From the NCBI GenBank assembly GCA_029866325.1, contig JARWZO010000027.1, forward strand, positions 310,001 through 374,000: a DNA stretch of 64,000 nt, read 5' to 3'. The notes beneath the pieces were generated by a model that was given only the letters and a program-made list of their open reading frames with translations, was not told the origin of the DNA and did not search any database. Positions 1-7,801 of this stretch are shown here, piece by piece. Source of the DNA: Fluviicola sp. Lineage in GTDB: Bacteria > Bacteroidota > Bacteroidia > Flavobacteriales_D > Crocinitomicaceae. How positions within the stretch are numbered: the stretch's first letter is position 1; the number at the start of each line of letters is the position of its first letter. The position numbers were made by a program, and so were the translations under genes.

Positions 1-1313
1 TACTCAAACGAACCTAAAGACACCAATAGTTTCACGATTTCGTGCAAGGCATAAGCATCTTCCTTGAAGTTAATAGAGCCTTTCAAGGAAACATTGCTTC
101 CTTTTCGGGTTGCGGTGAAACGAATATCTTTTGCAGCATTACTGAATTTTTTGGCCGCTCCAACACCCGGAATGACGTCCATAAATGCCGTAATCAATCG
201 GTTTCCTTCAATCACCAACAATGGTTTAAAAGTCCCTTGTATTGTTATCAAGTCCGTTTGTTTCTTGCGAATCACACTCGATGGATCAATCCCGATAAAG
301 AGGGAATGTTTATCCAATTGAACAACCTGATATTTCATAAAACCCAGCTGAATGGTATGATCATCCAATTTGAACTCTTCCGGAATGGAAGCGAACAACT
401 CTTTCATTGAAACAGGGGTTTCCGTTTCAACAATCATATTCATTTTCGGCAAAAAGAGCATGCCACCTTTCACTTTTTCTACTGCAATTCCTTGGTAATC
501 AAACGTCAAAGCACGCAATTCAGGGAACTTGTATAGGCCGAAAGGAAAAAGATTGTTTAGTGAATCTGAAATGCCTTCATGAATGATCGAAGTAGAAACC
601 AGTAAGCCGCTGTAATTCAACGAATAATTGGCCGGTTTCAGATTCTTGTCTGCGGTAAAATTGCCGTTAAATGACAGTTGATGTGGTTGATGTTGTAAGT
701 TAAAATGGGCTGGTTTTTTGTTCCCTTTTGTAGGTATATCTACCGACATAAACGCTTTGTCACCCGTAGTTTTGGTCGATTCTACCTTGCTGTTATTCAG
801 GAGTTTTTGCGCTGCAGCTTTCAGATTCTTATTGGTTGTTGCAGTTCCCGGAAGTGTTGAGAGAATCAATGCCGTATTGTTTTTTACTGCAAATGACTGA
901 CTCTCGCCCAAGTAGTTAGAGATGTTTTTCTGAAACAATGCTTCATCCATCACTTTCACTAAAAAGCCGATGTAATTGGTAGTGCCTTCGCGTGAACCGA
1001 ACACTAAAATCGGTTGCCGGAAATCGATGGCTAAAACACCATATTCGCGGCGTTTTTCAAGACGATTATCGGTGATGTTTTTCAGTTGTTTGAAAAATGG
1101 GTCGTCTTTTGTTTCGAATAATAATGTGTACGTTTCGTCTTTGGCCAACTGACTGACGTGCAGACGCATCACCCAATCTGCAGATTTTGGTACCAGGATA
1201 TCTTCGGGTGGAGTCTCGGTTCCAAAAACTTCAAAGAGAATCAGGCCGATGATTCCAAGCACGCCGAGGAGCAAGACTAGGAAAAAATGAAGTATTCGAA
1301 ATTTCAGTTGCAT
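1..1313 (-). CDS. Membrane-anchored hypothetical protein (partial, 3' end outside window)
   Basis: The frame is open from an ATG at 1311-1313 down to the window edge, giving about 437 codons without a stop, so the C-terminus is missing. The N-terminus starts MQLKFRILHF and has one hydrophobic segment (about residues 6-27) followed by a long polar domain, so it is probably an inner-membrane-anchored or secreted protein facing the periplasm. I do not recognise the family. The body has alternating beta-type segments and no catalytic motif I can name. It is divergent from the acyltransferase gene at 1356, with only 42 bases between the two start codons, so the two promoters must overlap. The existence of the gene is well supported by the long open frame; its function is unknown. 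Confidence 0.8.
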   Translation of the reverse strand, partial: MQLKFRILHFFLVLLLGVLGIIGLILFEVFGTETPPEDILVPKSADWVMRLHVSQLAKDETYTLLFETKDDPFFKQLKNITDNRLEKRREYGVLAIDFRQPILVFGSREGTTNYIGFLVKVMDEALFQKNISNYLGESQSFAVKNNTALILSTLPGTATTNKNLKAAAQKLLNNSKVESTKTTGDKAFMSVDIPTKGNKKPAHFNLQHQPHQLSFNGNFTADKNLKPANYSLNYSGLLVSTSIIHEGISDSLNNLFPFGLYKFPELRALTFDYQGIAVEKVKGGMLFLPKMNMIVETETPVSMKELFASIPEEFKLDDHTIQLGFMKYQVVQLDKHSLFIGIDPSSVIRKKQTDLITIQGTFKPLLVIEGNRLITAFMDVIPGVGAAKKFSNAAKDIRFTATRKGSNVSLKGSINFKEDAYALHEIVKLLVSLGSFE

Positions 1314-1342
1314 TTCATAAAAGTAATTCTTTCCTGAAATTG

Positions 1343-1350
1343 TACCTTTG
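1343..1350 (+). promoter_or_regulatory. Bacteroidota -7 promoter element (TAnnTTTG)
   Basis: TACCTTTG is an exact match to the TAnnTTTG element used by the Bacteroidota primary sigma factor. It lies only 5 bases before the ATG of the acyltransferase gene, so transcription would begin at or very near the start codon, implying a leaderless or nearly leaderless mRNA. I did not see a convincing -33 TTG at the expected spacing. Confidence 0.5.
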
Positions 1351-1355
1351 TTTTT

Positions 1356-1943
1356 ATGGGAAAATTCTGTTTCTGGTTATTGAAGCTATTTGGTTGGAAA
1401 ATCGATTCAACTACCCCGCAAAATGTGAAGCAAGCAGTTGTGGTGATGGGGCCGCACACTTCCAATTGGGATTTTGTGATCGGAAAGATGGCCTTTGCGC
1501 ATTACAAAGTCAACGCGAAATTTCTCATTAAAAAAGAATTGTTTAAACCCCCAATGGGCTGGATTCTGAAAGCGATGGGAGGAATTCCTGTAGATCGGAA
1601 GAAAAACAACAACATTACCGATCAGGCAGTGAAATACTTTCAGGAGCACGAAACCTGTTACCTTGTTTTTACACCGGAAGGCACACGCAGTTATAGCCCC
1701 AACTGGAAAAAAGGGTTTTATTACATCGCACAAAATGCCAATGTGCCGATTTACATAGCTTACATTGATTACAAACGCAAGATCGGAGGTTTTCACTCAT
1801 TGTTTGAACCGACAGGAAATTCAGATGCCGATATCCGTTACATCAAATCGGTTTTGTCGCAGTTTCAAGGACGATTTCCCGAAAACGGAATCAGAAAAGA
1901 AGAAATCGAACAACCCGTTCCTCAAAAACAGGAGAATCCATGA
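1356..1943 (+). CDS. PlsC-like lysophospholipid/glycerol acyltransferase
   Basis: This 195-aa protein has the two hallmark motifs of the glycerolipid acyltransferase family: an H-x4-D catalytic motif at His34-Asp39 (HTSNWD) and a PEGTRS substrate-binding motif at residues 107-112. Such enzymes transfer an acyl chain from acyl-ACP or acyl-CoA to a lysophospholipid or related acceptor at the inner membrane. It is shorter than typical PlsC and has a hydrophobic N-terminus rather than several membrane spans, which fits the short acyltransferases common in Bacteroidota. Its stop overlaps the next gene's start (ATGA at 1940), so it is translationally coupled to the HipA-like gene. The exact acceptor lipid cannot be told; ornithine or glycine lipid synthesis is possible. 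Confidence 0.85.
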   Translation: MGKFCFWLLKLFGWKIDSTTPQNVKQAVVVMGPHTSNWDFVIGKMAFAHYKVNAKFLIKKELFKPPMGWILKAMGGIPVDRKKNNNITDQAVKYFQEHETCYLVFTPEGTRSYSPNWKKGFYYIAQNANVPIYIAYIDYKRKIGGFHSLFEPTGNSDADIRYIKSVLSQFQGRFPENGIRKEEIEQPVPQKQENP

Positions 1944-2731
1944 CCATTGAACCATTGCGTACGGTTGCTGTTACCCGCTACATTGCTCCTTTGCGCGAAG
2001 GCGGATCGCTGCCGGCTTTGGTGGAGGCAGATGATGATTTTAAGTACGTTTTGAAATTCAAAGGTGCCGGTCATGGAACGAAAGCGTTGATTTCTGAATT
2101 TCTGGGAGGTCAACTAGCTCGCGTATTGGGACTCAAATTACCCGAATTGGTCTTTGTGACCTTGGACGAAGATTTTGGTCGCTCAGAAGCCGATGAAGAA
2201 ATTCAGGATTTGCTGCGTGGAAGTCACGGATTGAACCTTGGATTGCACTTTTTGTCGGGAGCAATTACATTTGATCCGGTAGTAACAACAGTTGATTCGC
2301 TACTGGCGTCGAAAATTGTATGGCTCGATGCGTTTCTTACCAATATCGACCGCACGTTTCGCAACACCAATATGCTGATTTGGAACAAAGAATTGTGGTT
2401 GATCGATCATGGAGCTTCATTTTATTTTCACCATTCATGGGACAATTGGGAACAAAATGCCAAAAGTCCGTTTATGTATGTGAAAGACCATGTATTGCTG
2501 AATCGCGCAACGCAATTGGATGAAGTTCATGCTCAGTTTACCGCATTATTGACCGAAGAATTATTTCGCCAATTGGTTGATCAGATTCCGTCGGAATGGT
2601 TGCAGTGGGAGGGAAGCGAGTTGTCGGAAGACGCGATCAGAAATGTCTACTTTCAGTTTTTATCCATTCGGTTGGCACAGGCGGCTAACTTTTTAAACGA
2701 AGCGCAAGATGCCCGAAAAAAAACTGTATGA
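1940..2731 (+). CDS. HipA-like kinase domain protein (HipA_2 type)
   Basis: The 263-aa product resembles the short HipA-family kinases annotated HipA_2. The catalytic loop is visible as NIDRTFRNTN with Asp137, and the metal-binding motif as DHG at Asp156-Gly158, matching the HxD/DFG-like pair of HipA. An N-terminal LKFKGAGHG segment could be the nucleotide-binding loop. It lacks the N-terminal HipA_N/Couple region of toxin HipA and there is no HipB-like DNA-binding antitoxin beside it. It overlaps the acyltransferase by 4 bases and the DUF3037 gene by 23 bases, so the three genes are co-translated. HipA_2 genes are often paired with DUF3037 genes. Whether this kinase is a toxin, and what its substrate is, cannot be judged from the sequence. 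Confidence 0.8.
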   Translation: MTIEPLRTVAVTRYIAPLREGGSLPALVEADDDFKYVLKFKGAGHGTKALISEFLGGQLARVLGLKLPELVFVTLDEDFGRSEADEEIQDLLRGSHGLNLGLHFLSGAITFDPVVTTVDSLLASKIVWLDAFLTNIDRTFRNTNMLIWNKELWLIDHGASFYFHHSWDNWEQNAKSPFMYVKDHVLLNRATQLDEVHAQFTALLTEELFRQLVDQIPSEWLQWEGSELSEDAIRNVYFQFLSIRLAQAANFLNEAQDARKKTV

Positions 2732-3092
2732 GTACGCTGTCATTCGCGTAGTGCCGAAGGTTGAGCGAGAGGAATTCATCAACGTTGGGATTATCTTGTT
2801 TTCGAAGAAAGCGAACTATATCAATGTGTTGATTGATCTTGATGAAGAACGGTTAACACTTTTTTCGAGCGAGATAGATTGCGAGCAATTACGTGAAAAC
2901 CTCGATGCGTTTGTTCGAATTGGCAAAGGAGATCGCGCCGCAGGACCAATTGCAAAGGAAGATGTTCCCTCACGTTTTCGCTGGCTTACGGCCATTCGCA
3001 GTTCGATGATCCAGACTTCACGTCCACACCCGGGAAAAGCAGATGATTTGGATGTAGCGGCGGAGTTGTTATTGAAGGAATATGTGGGGTAA
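2709..3092 (+). CDS. DUF3037 family protein
   Basis: The 127-aa protein opens with a segment typical of DUF3037 (YEYAVIRVVPKVEREEFINV) followed by the conserved region on a new type of beta-alpha fold and an SRFRWLTAIRSSMIQTS segment near the end. The function of DUF3037 is not established. The start lies 23 bases inside the upstream HipA-like gene, and this pairing recurs across bacteria, suggesting that the two proteins act together. No signal peptide or membrane segment is present, so it is cytosolic. The family assignment is from recognition of the conserved pattern; any role as partner or antidote for the kinase is inference. Confidence 0.8.
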   Translation: MPEKKLYEYAVIRVVPKVEREEFINVGIILFSKKANYINVLIDLDEERLTLFSSEIDCEQLRENLDAFVRIGKGDRAAGPIAKEDVPSRFRWLTAIRSSMIQTSRPHPGKADDLDVAAELLLKEYVG

Positions 3093-3140
3093 TATTACCT
3101 TTAAAAATAGAACCGAAACTCGTTATTGTGAAGGGGAGTC

Positions 3141-3240
3141 TGCTTCCTCCCTTGAGGGAGGATTGAGGAGGGTGGCGTCTATATCATCTTCAAATAACTT
3201 CGGCCACCTCCCTTTATCCCTCCTCAAGGAGGGAATTGGC
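3141..3240 (-). repeat. Dispersed double-hairpin repeat, copy 1
   Basis: An intergenic element of about 100 bases made of two G+C-rich hairpin arms, each built round CCTCC(C)TTGAGG(G)AGG, joined by a spacer. The inner flanks (GGGTGGC and GCCACCTCC) are complementary to each other, so the whole can fold into a dumbbell. The same element occurs at 10068-10165, 13817-13915 and 26400-26494. This copy is in the reverse orientation relative to 26400. It lies downstream of the DUF3037 gene, between convergent genes. Confidence 0.8.
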
Positions 3241-3262
3241 TTCGCACCAAAAATCTGATAGT

Positions 3263-3445
3263 TTACTTCTTAAACGAATCCGTCCGCTTATCATATCCAT
3301 ACGGACAATGTTTACACCCGCTTTTGCAGCAGTGTCCGCGCTTTAAGTGGTACTTCTCGGTAAATACGATAAAGCCCATTTCGTTGTAATAGAAATCATC
3401 CGGTTCTAAACCGTTATTTTTGGGAAGTGGACGATCATCGTTCAT
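3263..3445 (-). CDS. DUF5522 small cysteine-rich protein
   Basis: A 60-aa protein with the DUF5522 signature YHLKRGHCCKSGCKHCPYG, containing four cysteines in a C-C-x3-C-x2-C arrangement suited to binding a metal ion or iron-sulfur cluster. This family is small and widespread in Bacteroidota and its function is unknown. The length matches the family and the start (ATG at 3443-3445) is the only sensible one. It is divergently transcribed from the PLP enzyme at 3470, with 24 bases between the starts. Confidence 0.85.
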   Translation of the reverse strand: MNDDRPLPKNNGLEPDDFYYNEMGFIVFTEKYHLKRGHCCKSGCKHCPYGYDKRTDSFKK

Positions 3446-3469
3446 GCGGCAAAATTAAGCAAACAAATC

Positions 3470-4369
3470 ATGTCTCGCTTTCAAACGGAACGATCTATTT
3501 TACAAGAGTTGCAGTTTCCCGATTGGGAAAAACGTTCCATTCGAGTGCTAGTGAAACGCGATGATCTGATTGATCCCTTTGTTTCGGGCAATAAATGGCG
3601 CAAACTCAAGTACATTATCGAATTGGCTTTGCATCAGCAACGCTTGGGAATAGTGACTTTGGGTGGTGCGTATTCCAATCATTTACTGGCAACTGCTGCT
3701 GCATGCGAACAATTCGGGTTGAAATCCATAGGCCTGGTGCGCGGGGAAGAATTAACAGCTGAGAGCAACGAAAACCTGCAACGGTGCGCTGCTATGGGAA
3801 TGGATCTGCGGTTTATTTCTCGCGATGAATACAGCGAACGCTACGAAAAAGAACGACAGGAAATCTGGAAACAGCAACATCCCGATTATTTGTTTGTGCC
3901 CGAAGGTGGTGCAACGTATCACGGATTGATTGGTTGTCAGGAAATCTGGACGGAAATAAATGAACCCATCGATCATGTGTTTGTGGCGCAAGGAACAACA
4001 ACTACCAGCTGCGGATTGTTATTGGGAAGCGATGAAAAGACGACAGTTCATGTGGTTCCCGCACTCAAAGGATTTGATTCACTGGAAGAAATGCGGCCTT
4101 TGCTGTATCAGTTTTTGATCGATAGTGAGTTGGTAAATGATTATCTTAATAGAGTAGTGATTCACTCGGAAGCACATTTTGGAGGGTACGCCAAAGCGAC
4201 GAACGAATTGATTGAGTTCATCGGTTTTTGTAAACGAACCCTTGATTTACCCCTCGACCGTGTTTACACAGGAAAGGCATTTTACGCACTCATGAAAGCC
4301 TTGGAATCGGAAGAATTTGATGGAAAGACGGTGTTGTTTGTGCATACAGGTGGATTAATAAACGGGTGA
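3470..4369 (+). CDS. PLP-dependent D-cysteine desulfhydrase / ACC deaminase family protein
   Basis: A fold-type II PLP enzyme of 299 aa. The SGNKWRKLKY motif carries the presumed PLP-binding Lys41, and GGAYSNHLLATAAAC and VPEGGATYHG are typical of the ACC deaminase/D-cysteine desulfhydrase family. Family members release ammonia and pyruvate plus sulfide from D-cysteine, or open the cyclopropane ring of ACC. The two cannot be told apart safely by eye. It lies just beyond the end of the cysteine synthesis operon at 5082-16911, separated by one unrelated secreted protein, so a role in cysteine or sulfide turnover would make sense, but it is on the other strand and not part of that operon. Confidence 0.85.
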   Translation: MSRFQTERSILQELQFPDWEKRSIRVLVKRDDLIDPFVSGNKWRKLKYIIELALHQQRLGIVTLGGAYSNHLLATAAACEQFGLKSIGLVRGEELTAESNENLQRCAAMGMDLRFISRDEYSERYEKERQEIWKQQHPDYLFVPEGGATYHGLIGCQEIWTEINEPIDHVFVAQGTTTTSCGLLLGSDEKTTVHVVPALKGFDSLEEMRPLLYQFLIDSELVNDYLNRVVIHSEAHFGGYAKATNELIEFIGFCKRTLDLPLDRVYTGKAFYALMKALESEEFDGKTVLFVHTGGLING

Positions 4370-4444
4370 GCTTTTAGCACGCCAAACTCGTCCTGTTTTT
4401 TTGTGCCTTTGTGTTGAAATTTCATTTAGCATTTCTATGTTTCC

Positions 4445-4452
4445 TACCTTTG
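4445..4452 (+). promoter_or_regulatory. Bacteroidota -7 promoter element
   Basis: TACCTTTG exactly matches TAnnTTTG. It lies 33 bases before the ATG of the His-rich secreted protein, giving a leader of about 25 bases. No clear -33 TTG was found within 17-23 bases upstream. Confidence 0.5.
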
Positions 4453-4484
4453 TGCTTACAACTCATTAAAACCAATTTACAAAC

Positions 4485-4937
4485 ATGAAAACACTTCAAT
4501 TGTCACTCGCAACACTTTGTTTGTTGTTCATTGCCGCGATTAGTAACACAGGTAATGCACAATCAAATCTCAGTTCATGGACAGCACTAACCGATTTTCA
4601 CAAGATCATGTCGCAAACCTTTCACCCAAGTGAAGAAGGAAATCTGGAACCGATCAAAACCCGCGTTGGAGAATTGGTTGAAAAAGCAGAAGCATTGAAA
4701 AGCTCAGCTATTCCAGCAGACTTCAACAACAAAAAAGTAAAGAAAGCGGTAAAGAAATTAGCTGCCGACTCTAAAAAGCTGCAAAGCTCTATCAAAGCCG
4801 GAGCGACGGATGCGCAAATTACAACCTCACTGTCTTCGTTACACGATGTTTTTCATCAAATCGTAGGATTGTGTTCTGCCAATGAAGAACATAGCCACGA
4901 TGAACACGAAGGACATGATCACGAACACAGCCATTGA
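4485..4937 (+). CDS. Secreted helical protein with histidine-rich tail
   Basis: A 150-aa protein with a Sec signal peptide (about residues 1-25, ending in GNAQ). The middle is Lys- and Ala-rich and predicted helical, reminiscent of a small helical bundle. The last 20 residues (ANEEHSHDEHEGHDHEHSH region) are almost all His, Glu and Asp, a pattern typical of zinc, copper or nickel binding. It is probably a periplasmic metal-buffering or sensing protein. It is monocistronic, with its own promoter element and a terminator directly behind it. I do not recognise a named family. Confidence 0.75.
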   Translation: MKTLQLSLATLCLLFIAAISNTGNAQSNLSSWTALTDFHKIMSQTFHPSEEGNLEPIKTRVGELVEKAEALKSSAIPADFNNKKVKKAVKKLAADSKKLQSSIKAGATDAQITTSLSSLHDVFHQIVGLCSANEEHSHDEHEGHDHEHSH

Positions 4938-4955
4938 TTATCACCTCGATACAAC

Positions 4956-4986
4956 CAAAAAGCCTGTGTAAATTCAGGCTTTTTTG
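4956..4986 (+). terminator. Rho-independent terminator
   Basis: The stem AAGCCTG (4960-4966) pairs with CAGGCTT (4975-4981) and is followed by a run of T. It lies 22 bases after the stop of the His-rich secreted protein. Confidence 0.8.
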
Positions 4987-5029
4987 ATTTTAGATGACCG
5001 CGGGAATTCGGCGTGAAAACGATGTTTCA

Positions 5030-5067
5030 GAATTCGGGTGTTCGGAAGATCCCGAACACCCGAATTC
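5030..5067. repeat. 16-bp inverted repeat between convergent genes
   Basis: GAATTCGGGTGTTCGG (5030-5045) is followed after 6 bases by its perfect complement (5052-5067). It sits between the convergent ends of the gene at 4485 and the ferredoxin reductase gene at 5082. It has no flanking T tract, so it may act as a transcript-stabilising stem or be a mobile palindrome rather than a classical terminator. Confidence 0.7.
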
Positions 5068-5081
5068 CCGAATTTCATTCA

Positions 5082-6092
5082 TCAGAATCCTTGAATACCA
5101 TTCACCGTTGTATATTTTAATACGTTTTTCTTTTCGGGATGAATGCGCGCAAATGCCGATTGAACCGCTAATGTTCCTTCGTGGAAACCGCACAAAATCA
5201 ACTTCAGTTTTCCTTCATACGTATTGACATCACCAATGGCATAAATCCCCGGAATATTGGTGGAATAATCCAGCGTATCAACTTTAATAGCGCTCTTCTC
5301 AATTTCCAAGCCCCAGTTGGCAATTGGTCCCAAAGACGGTTTTAAACCAAACAACGGAATAAAATGATCAGCTTCTGTAATGATTTCACCATTGGCGGCA
5401 TGTTGAATGACCACTTGTTCCAATTGCGATCCACCGTTTAACCCAATAACCTCCGATTCGGTGATGAGCTTGATTTTTCCGCTTTCGGCCAAATCAATCA
5501 CTTTCTGTACCGAATCTAAATGTCCGCGAAATGAACTGTTGCGGTGAACCAATGTCACTTCCGAAGCAATTTCGCGCTCGGCCAAATAAATTGACCAATC
5601 CAAGGCTGAGTCACCTCCGCCGGCAATCACACATCGTTTACCGCGATATACTTCAGGATCTTTGATGATGTAATCCACTCCTTTTTCTTCAAAATCGGTA
5701 ATGGTAGAAATGGGTGGTTTTCGCGGTTCAAACACACCTAATCCTCCGGCAATAATGACAACAGGAGCTTGATGTTTGGTTCCTTTTACGGTAGTTACTA
5801 CAAACGAACCGTCGTCTAGCTTATCAATGGCATAGGCAGCTTCTCCCAATGTAAATCCGGGTTTGAACGGAGCAATTTGTTCCATCAGATTATCGACCAA
5901 TTCGCCCGCCAAAACAGATGGAAAACCGGGAATATCGTATATGGGTTTCTTCGGGTAAATCTCGGAACATTGACCACCAGGCTGCGGCAATGAGTCAATT
6001 AAATGACATTTTAATTTCAATAATCCTGCTTCGAAAACAGTGAAGAGTCCAACCGGACCTGCACCAATGATAATGACGTCTGTCTGAATCAT
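5082..6092 (-). CDS. Ferredoxin--NADP+ reductase, thioredoxin-reductase type
   Basis: A 336-aa FAD/NAD(P)-binding oxidoreductase. An N-terminal FAD motif (IIGAGPVGLFTVFEAGL) is followed by LPQPGGQCSEIYPKKPIYD, characteristic of the TrxR-like ferredoxin-NADP reductases (YumC type). A second nucleotide motif, IAGGGDSALDW, lies mid-protein. The CxxC pair of true thioredoxin reductases is absent, which supports the ferredoxin reductase call. It passes electrons from NADPH to ferredoxin in the cytosol. As the last gene of the sulfate assimilation operon it is likely to feed the siroheme sulfite reductase encoded at 13925. It follows cysM by 22 bases. Confidence 0.88.
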   Translation of the reverse strand: MIQTDVIIIGAGPVGLFTVFEAGLLKLKCHLIDSLPQPGGQCSEIYPKKPIYDIPGFPSVLAGELVDNLMEQIAPFKPGFTLGEAAYAIDKLDDGSFVVTTVKGTKHQAPVVIIAGGLGVFEPRKPPISTITDFEEKGVDYIIKDPEVYRGKRCVIAGGGDSALDWSIYLAEREIASEVTLVHRNSSFRGHLDSVQKVIDLAESGKIKLITESEVIGLNGGSQLEQVVIQHAANGEIITEADHFIPLFGLKPSLGPIANWGLEIEKSAIKVDTLDYSTNIPGIYAIGDVNTYEGKLKLILCGFHEGTLAVQSAFARIHPEKKNVLKYTTVNGIQGF

Positions 6093-6114
6093 GTTTATCT
6101 AATTTAAGTTCTAT

Positions 6115-6999
6115 TTAATCTTCAAATAAATTGGTAGAAAGGTATTTGTCTCCACGATCGCAGATGATGCACACCACCGTTCCCGACGTTAATTGGGGAA
6201 TGAGTTTCAACGCCACTGCGACAGCTCCTCCACTGCTCATTCCACCAAAAACGCCTTCTTCTTTGGCTAATCTCCTAGCCACAATACGCGCATCTTCTTC
6301 GCTTACATCGATCAATTGATCCACTCTGTTCGGCTCGAAAATTGCCGGTAAATAATCCGCTGGCCATTTTCTGATTCCGGGAATCTTTGCATCGTCAGCC
6401 GGTTGAGCACCAATGATTTGAATCGTCGGATTTTGTTCTTTCAAGTACCGCGAAACCCCCATAATGGTTCCGGTTGTCCCCATGGCTGAGACAAAATGCG
6501 TGATTTCGCCTTTGGTATCGCGGTAAATTTCAGGACCGGTGGTTTGATAATGCATCAACGGATTATTCGGATTGGAAAACTGATCCAACATCACAAAACC
6601 TTCCTTTTCCACTTTGTTTCGGGCATAGTCAATCGCCGCTTCCATACCTCCGGATTCAGGTGTGAGTGTGACCGTTGCTCCGAAAGCGCGCATGGTTGTG
6701 ACCCGTTCTTTGGTTGAATTCTCTGGCATTACCAATTCTATTTCGATTCCCAAGAGACGCGCAATCATTGCTAACGCAATTCCGGTATTTCCGCTGGTTG
6801 CTTCTATGAGTTTGGATGTACGATCAATGGTTCCTGCATCCAACGCTCCTTTGATCAATCCATAAGCTGCCCGATCTTTCACGCTTCCTCCCGGATTGTG
6901 ACCTTCTAGCTTGGCAAACAAACGCACATTCGGATTGGGATTGATGTTTGACAATTCAATCAACGGTGTATTTCCAATAAAATCGAGTAGTTTAGACAT
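6115..6999 (-). CDS. cysM: Cysteine synthase (O-acetylserine sulfhydrylase), CysM type
   Basis: A 294-aa fold-type II PLP enzyme with the cysteine synthase motifs GNTPLIELSNI, NPGGSVKDRAAYG (PLP Lys41) and EATSGNTGIALA (the phosphate-coordinating/substrate loop). It makes cysteine and acetate from O-acetylserine and sulfide; CysM-type enzymes may also take thiosulfate or other sulfur donors. The length and the GMSSGGAVAVAL motif near the end fit CysM. The start overlaps the 3' end of cysE by 8 bases, so the two are translationally coupled and consecutive in the pathway. I chose the B-type name from the sequence character; CysK-like activity is not excluded. Confidence 0.9.
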   Translation of the reverse strand: MSKLLDFIGNTPLIELSNINPNPNVRLFAKLEGHNPGGSVKDRAAYGLIKGALDAGTIDRTSKLIEATSGNTGIALAMIARLLGIEIELVMPENSTKERVTTMRAFGATVTLTPESGGMEAAIDYARNKVEKEGFVMLDQFSNPNNPLMHYQTTGPEIYRDTKGEITHFVSAMGTTGTIMGVSRYLKEQNPTIQIIGAQPADDAKIPGIRKWPADYLPAIFEPNRVDQLIDVSEEDARIVARRLAKEEGVFGGMSSGGAVAVALKLIPQLTSGTVVCIICDRGDKYLSTNLFED

Positions 7000-7801
7000 A
7001 ACTGGTACGTTGTTTAATGGTAACTTTTGAAGTATGAGTTACCAATGATTGTGACGGAACACTTTCTGTGATCCAAGTATTTCCGCCAATGATGGAATCT
7101 TCTCCGATCACGGTTTCTCCTCCCAAAATGGTGGCGCCGGCATAAATAACCACACGGTCTTCAATGGTCGGGTGACGTTTGGTGGATGACAATTCCTTTT
7201 GTACGCTCAATGCACCAAGCGTTACACTTTGGTAAAGTTTTACGTAATTCCCAATCACGGTTGTTTCCCCGATCACAATTCCGGTGCCGTGATCAATGAA
7301 AAACGATTGACCAATCTGCGCTCCGGGGTGAATATCGATTCCGGTTTTGCTGTGTGCGATTTCGGTAATCATCCGCGGAATGAATGACACGCCTTCCGAC
7401 CAAAGAACGTGCGCTAAGCGGTAATACGAAATGGCCAGAAATCCCGGGTAAGTACGAATGACCTCATCTTGACTTACAGCTGCAGGATCGCCCTTTTCAA
7501 TCGCATCCGCATCCAATAAAAGATCGCTGTACAATTGAGGCAATTGTTGTTTTAATGCGGAAACGACCGAATGAACGGAACGTTCGTCAGACAATGCTTC
7601 CTGTTGCAAACAGTTCGTCAAATCGGTCAAGGCCAGATTTAATGCAGCTTCGACATCCTTAACGGGAACACACGAATGATTGCGAAAAAGCACATCGAAA
7701 AGCCGTGCTACAACTAATTCAACCTGCGATTTTGTTGGAAAACGATGCGCATCTTTGTGAACACGTTTTAGTTGTTCGATGAATGAGTCATAATTTTCCA
7801 T
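6992..7801 (-). CDS. cysE: Serine O-acetyltransferase
   Basis: A 269-aa enzyme with the left-handed beta-helix hexapeptide repeats of the serine acetyltransferase family: GIDIHPGAQIGQSFFIDHG, then TGIVIGETTVIGN and VTLGALS. An N-terminal helical domain of about 130 residues precedes the repeats, as in CysE. It transfers acetyl from acetyl-CoA to serine, the first step toward cysteine. The C-terminal tail ends with TIKQRTSYV and not the Ile that often docks into cysteine synthase, so complex formation is uncertain. Its start overlaps the cysN stop by one base and its stop overlaps the cysM start. Confidence 0.92.
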   Translation of the reverse strand: MENYDSFIEQLKRVHKDAHRFPTKSQVELVVARLFDVLFRNHSCVPVKDVEAALNLALTDLTNCLQQEALSDERSVHSVVSALKQQLPQLYSDLLLDADAIEKGDPAAVSQDEVIRTYPGFLAISYYRLAHVLWSEGVSFIPRMITEIAHSKTGIDIHPGAQIGQSFFIDHGTGIVIGETTVIGNYVKLYQSVTLGALSVQKELSSTKRHPTIEDRVVIYAGATILGGETVIGEDSIIGGNTWITESVPSQSLVTHTSKVTIKQRTSYV

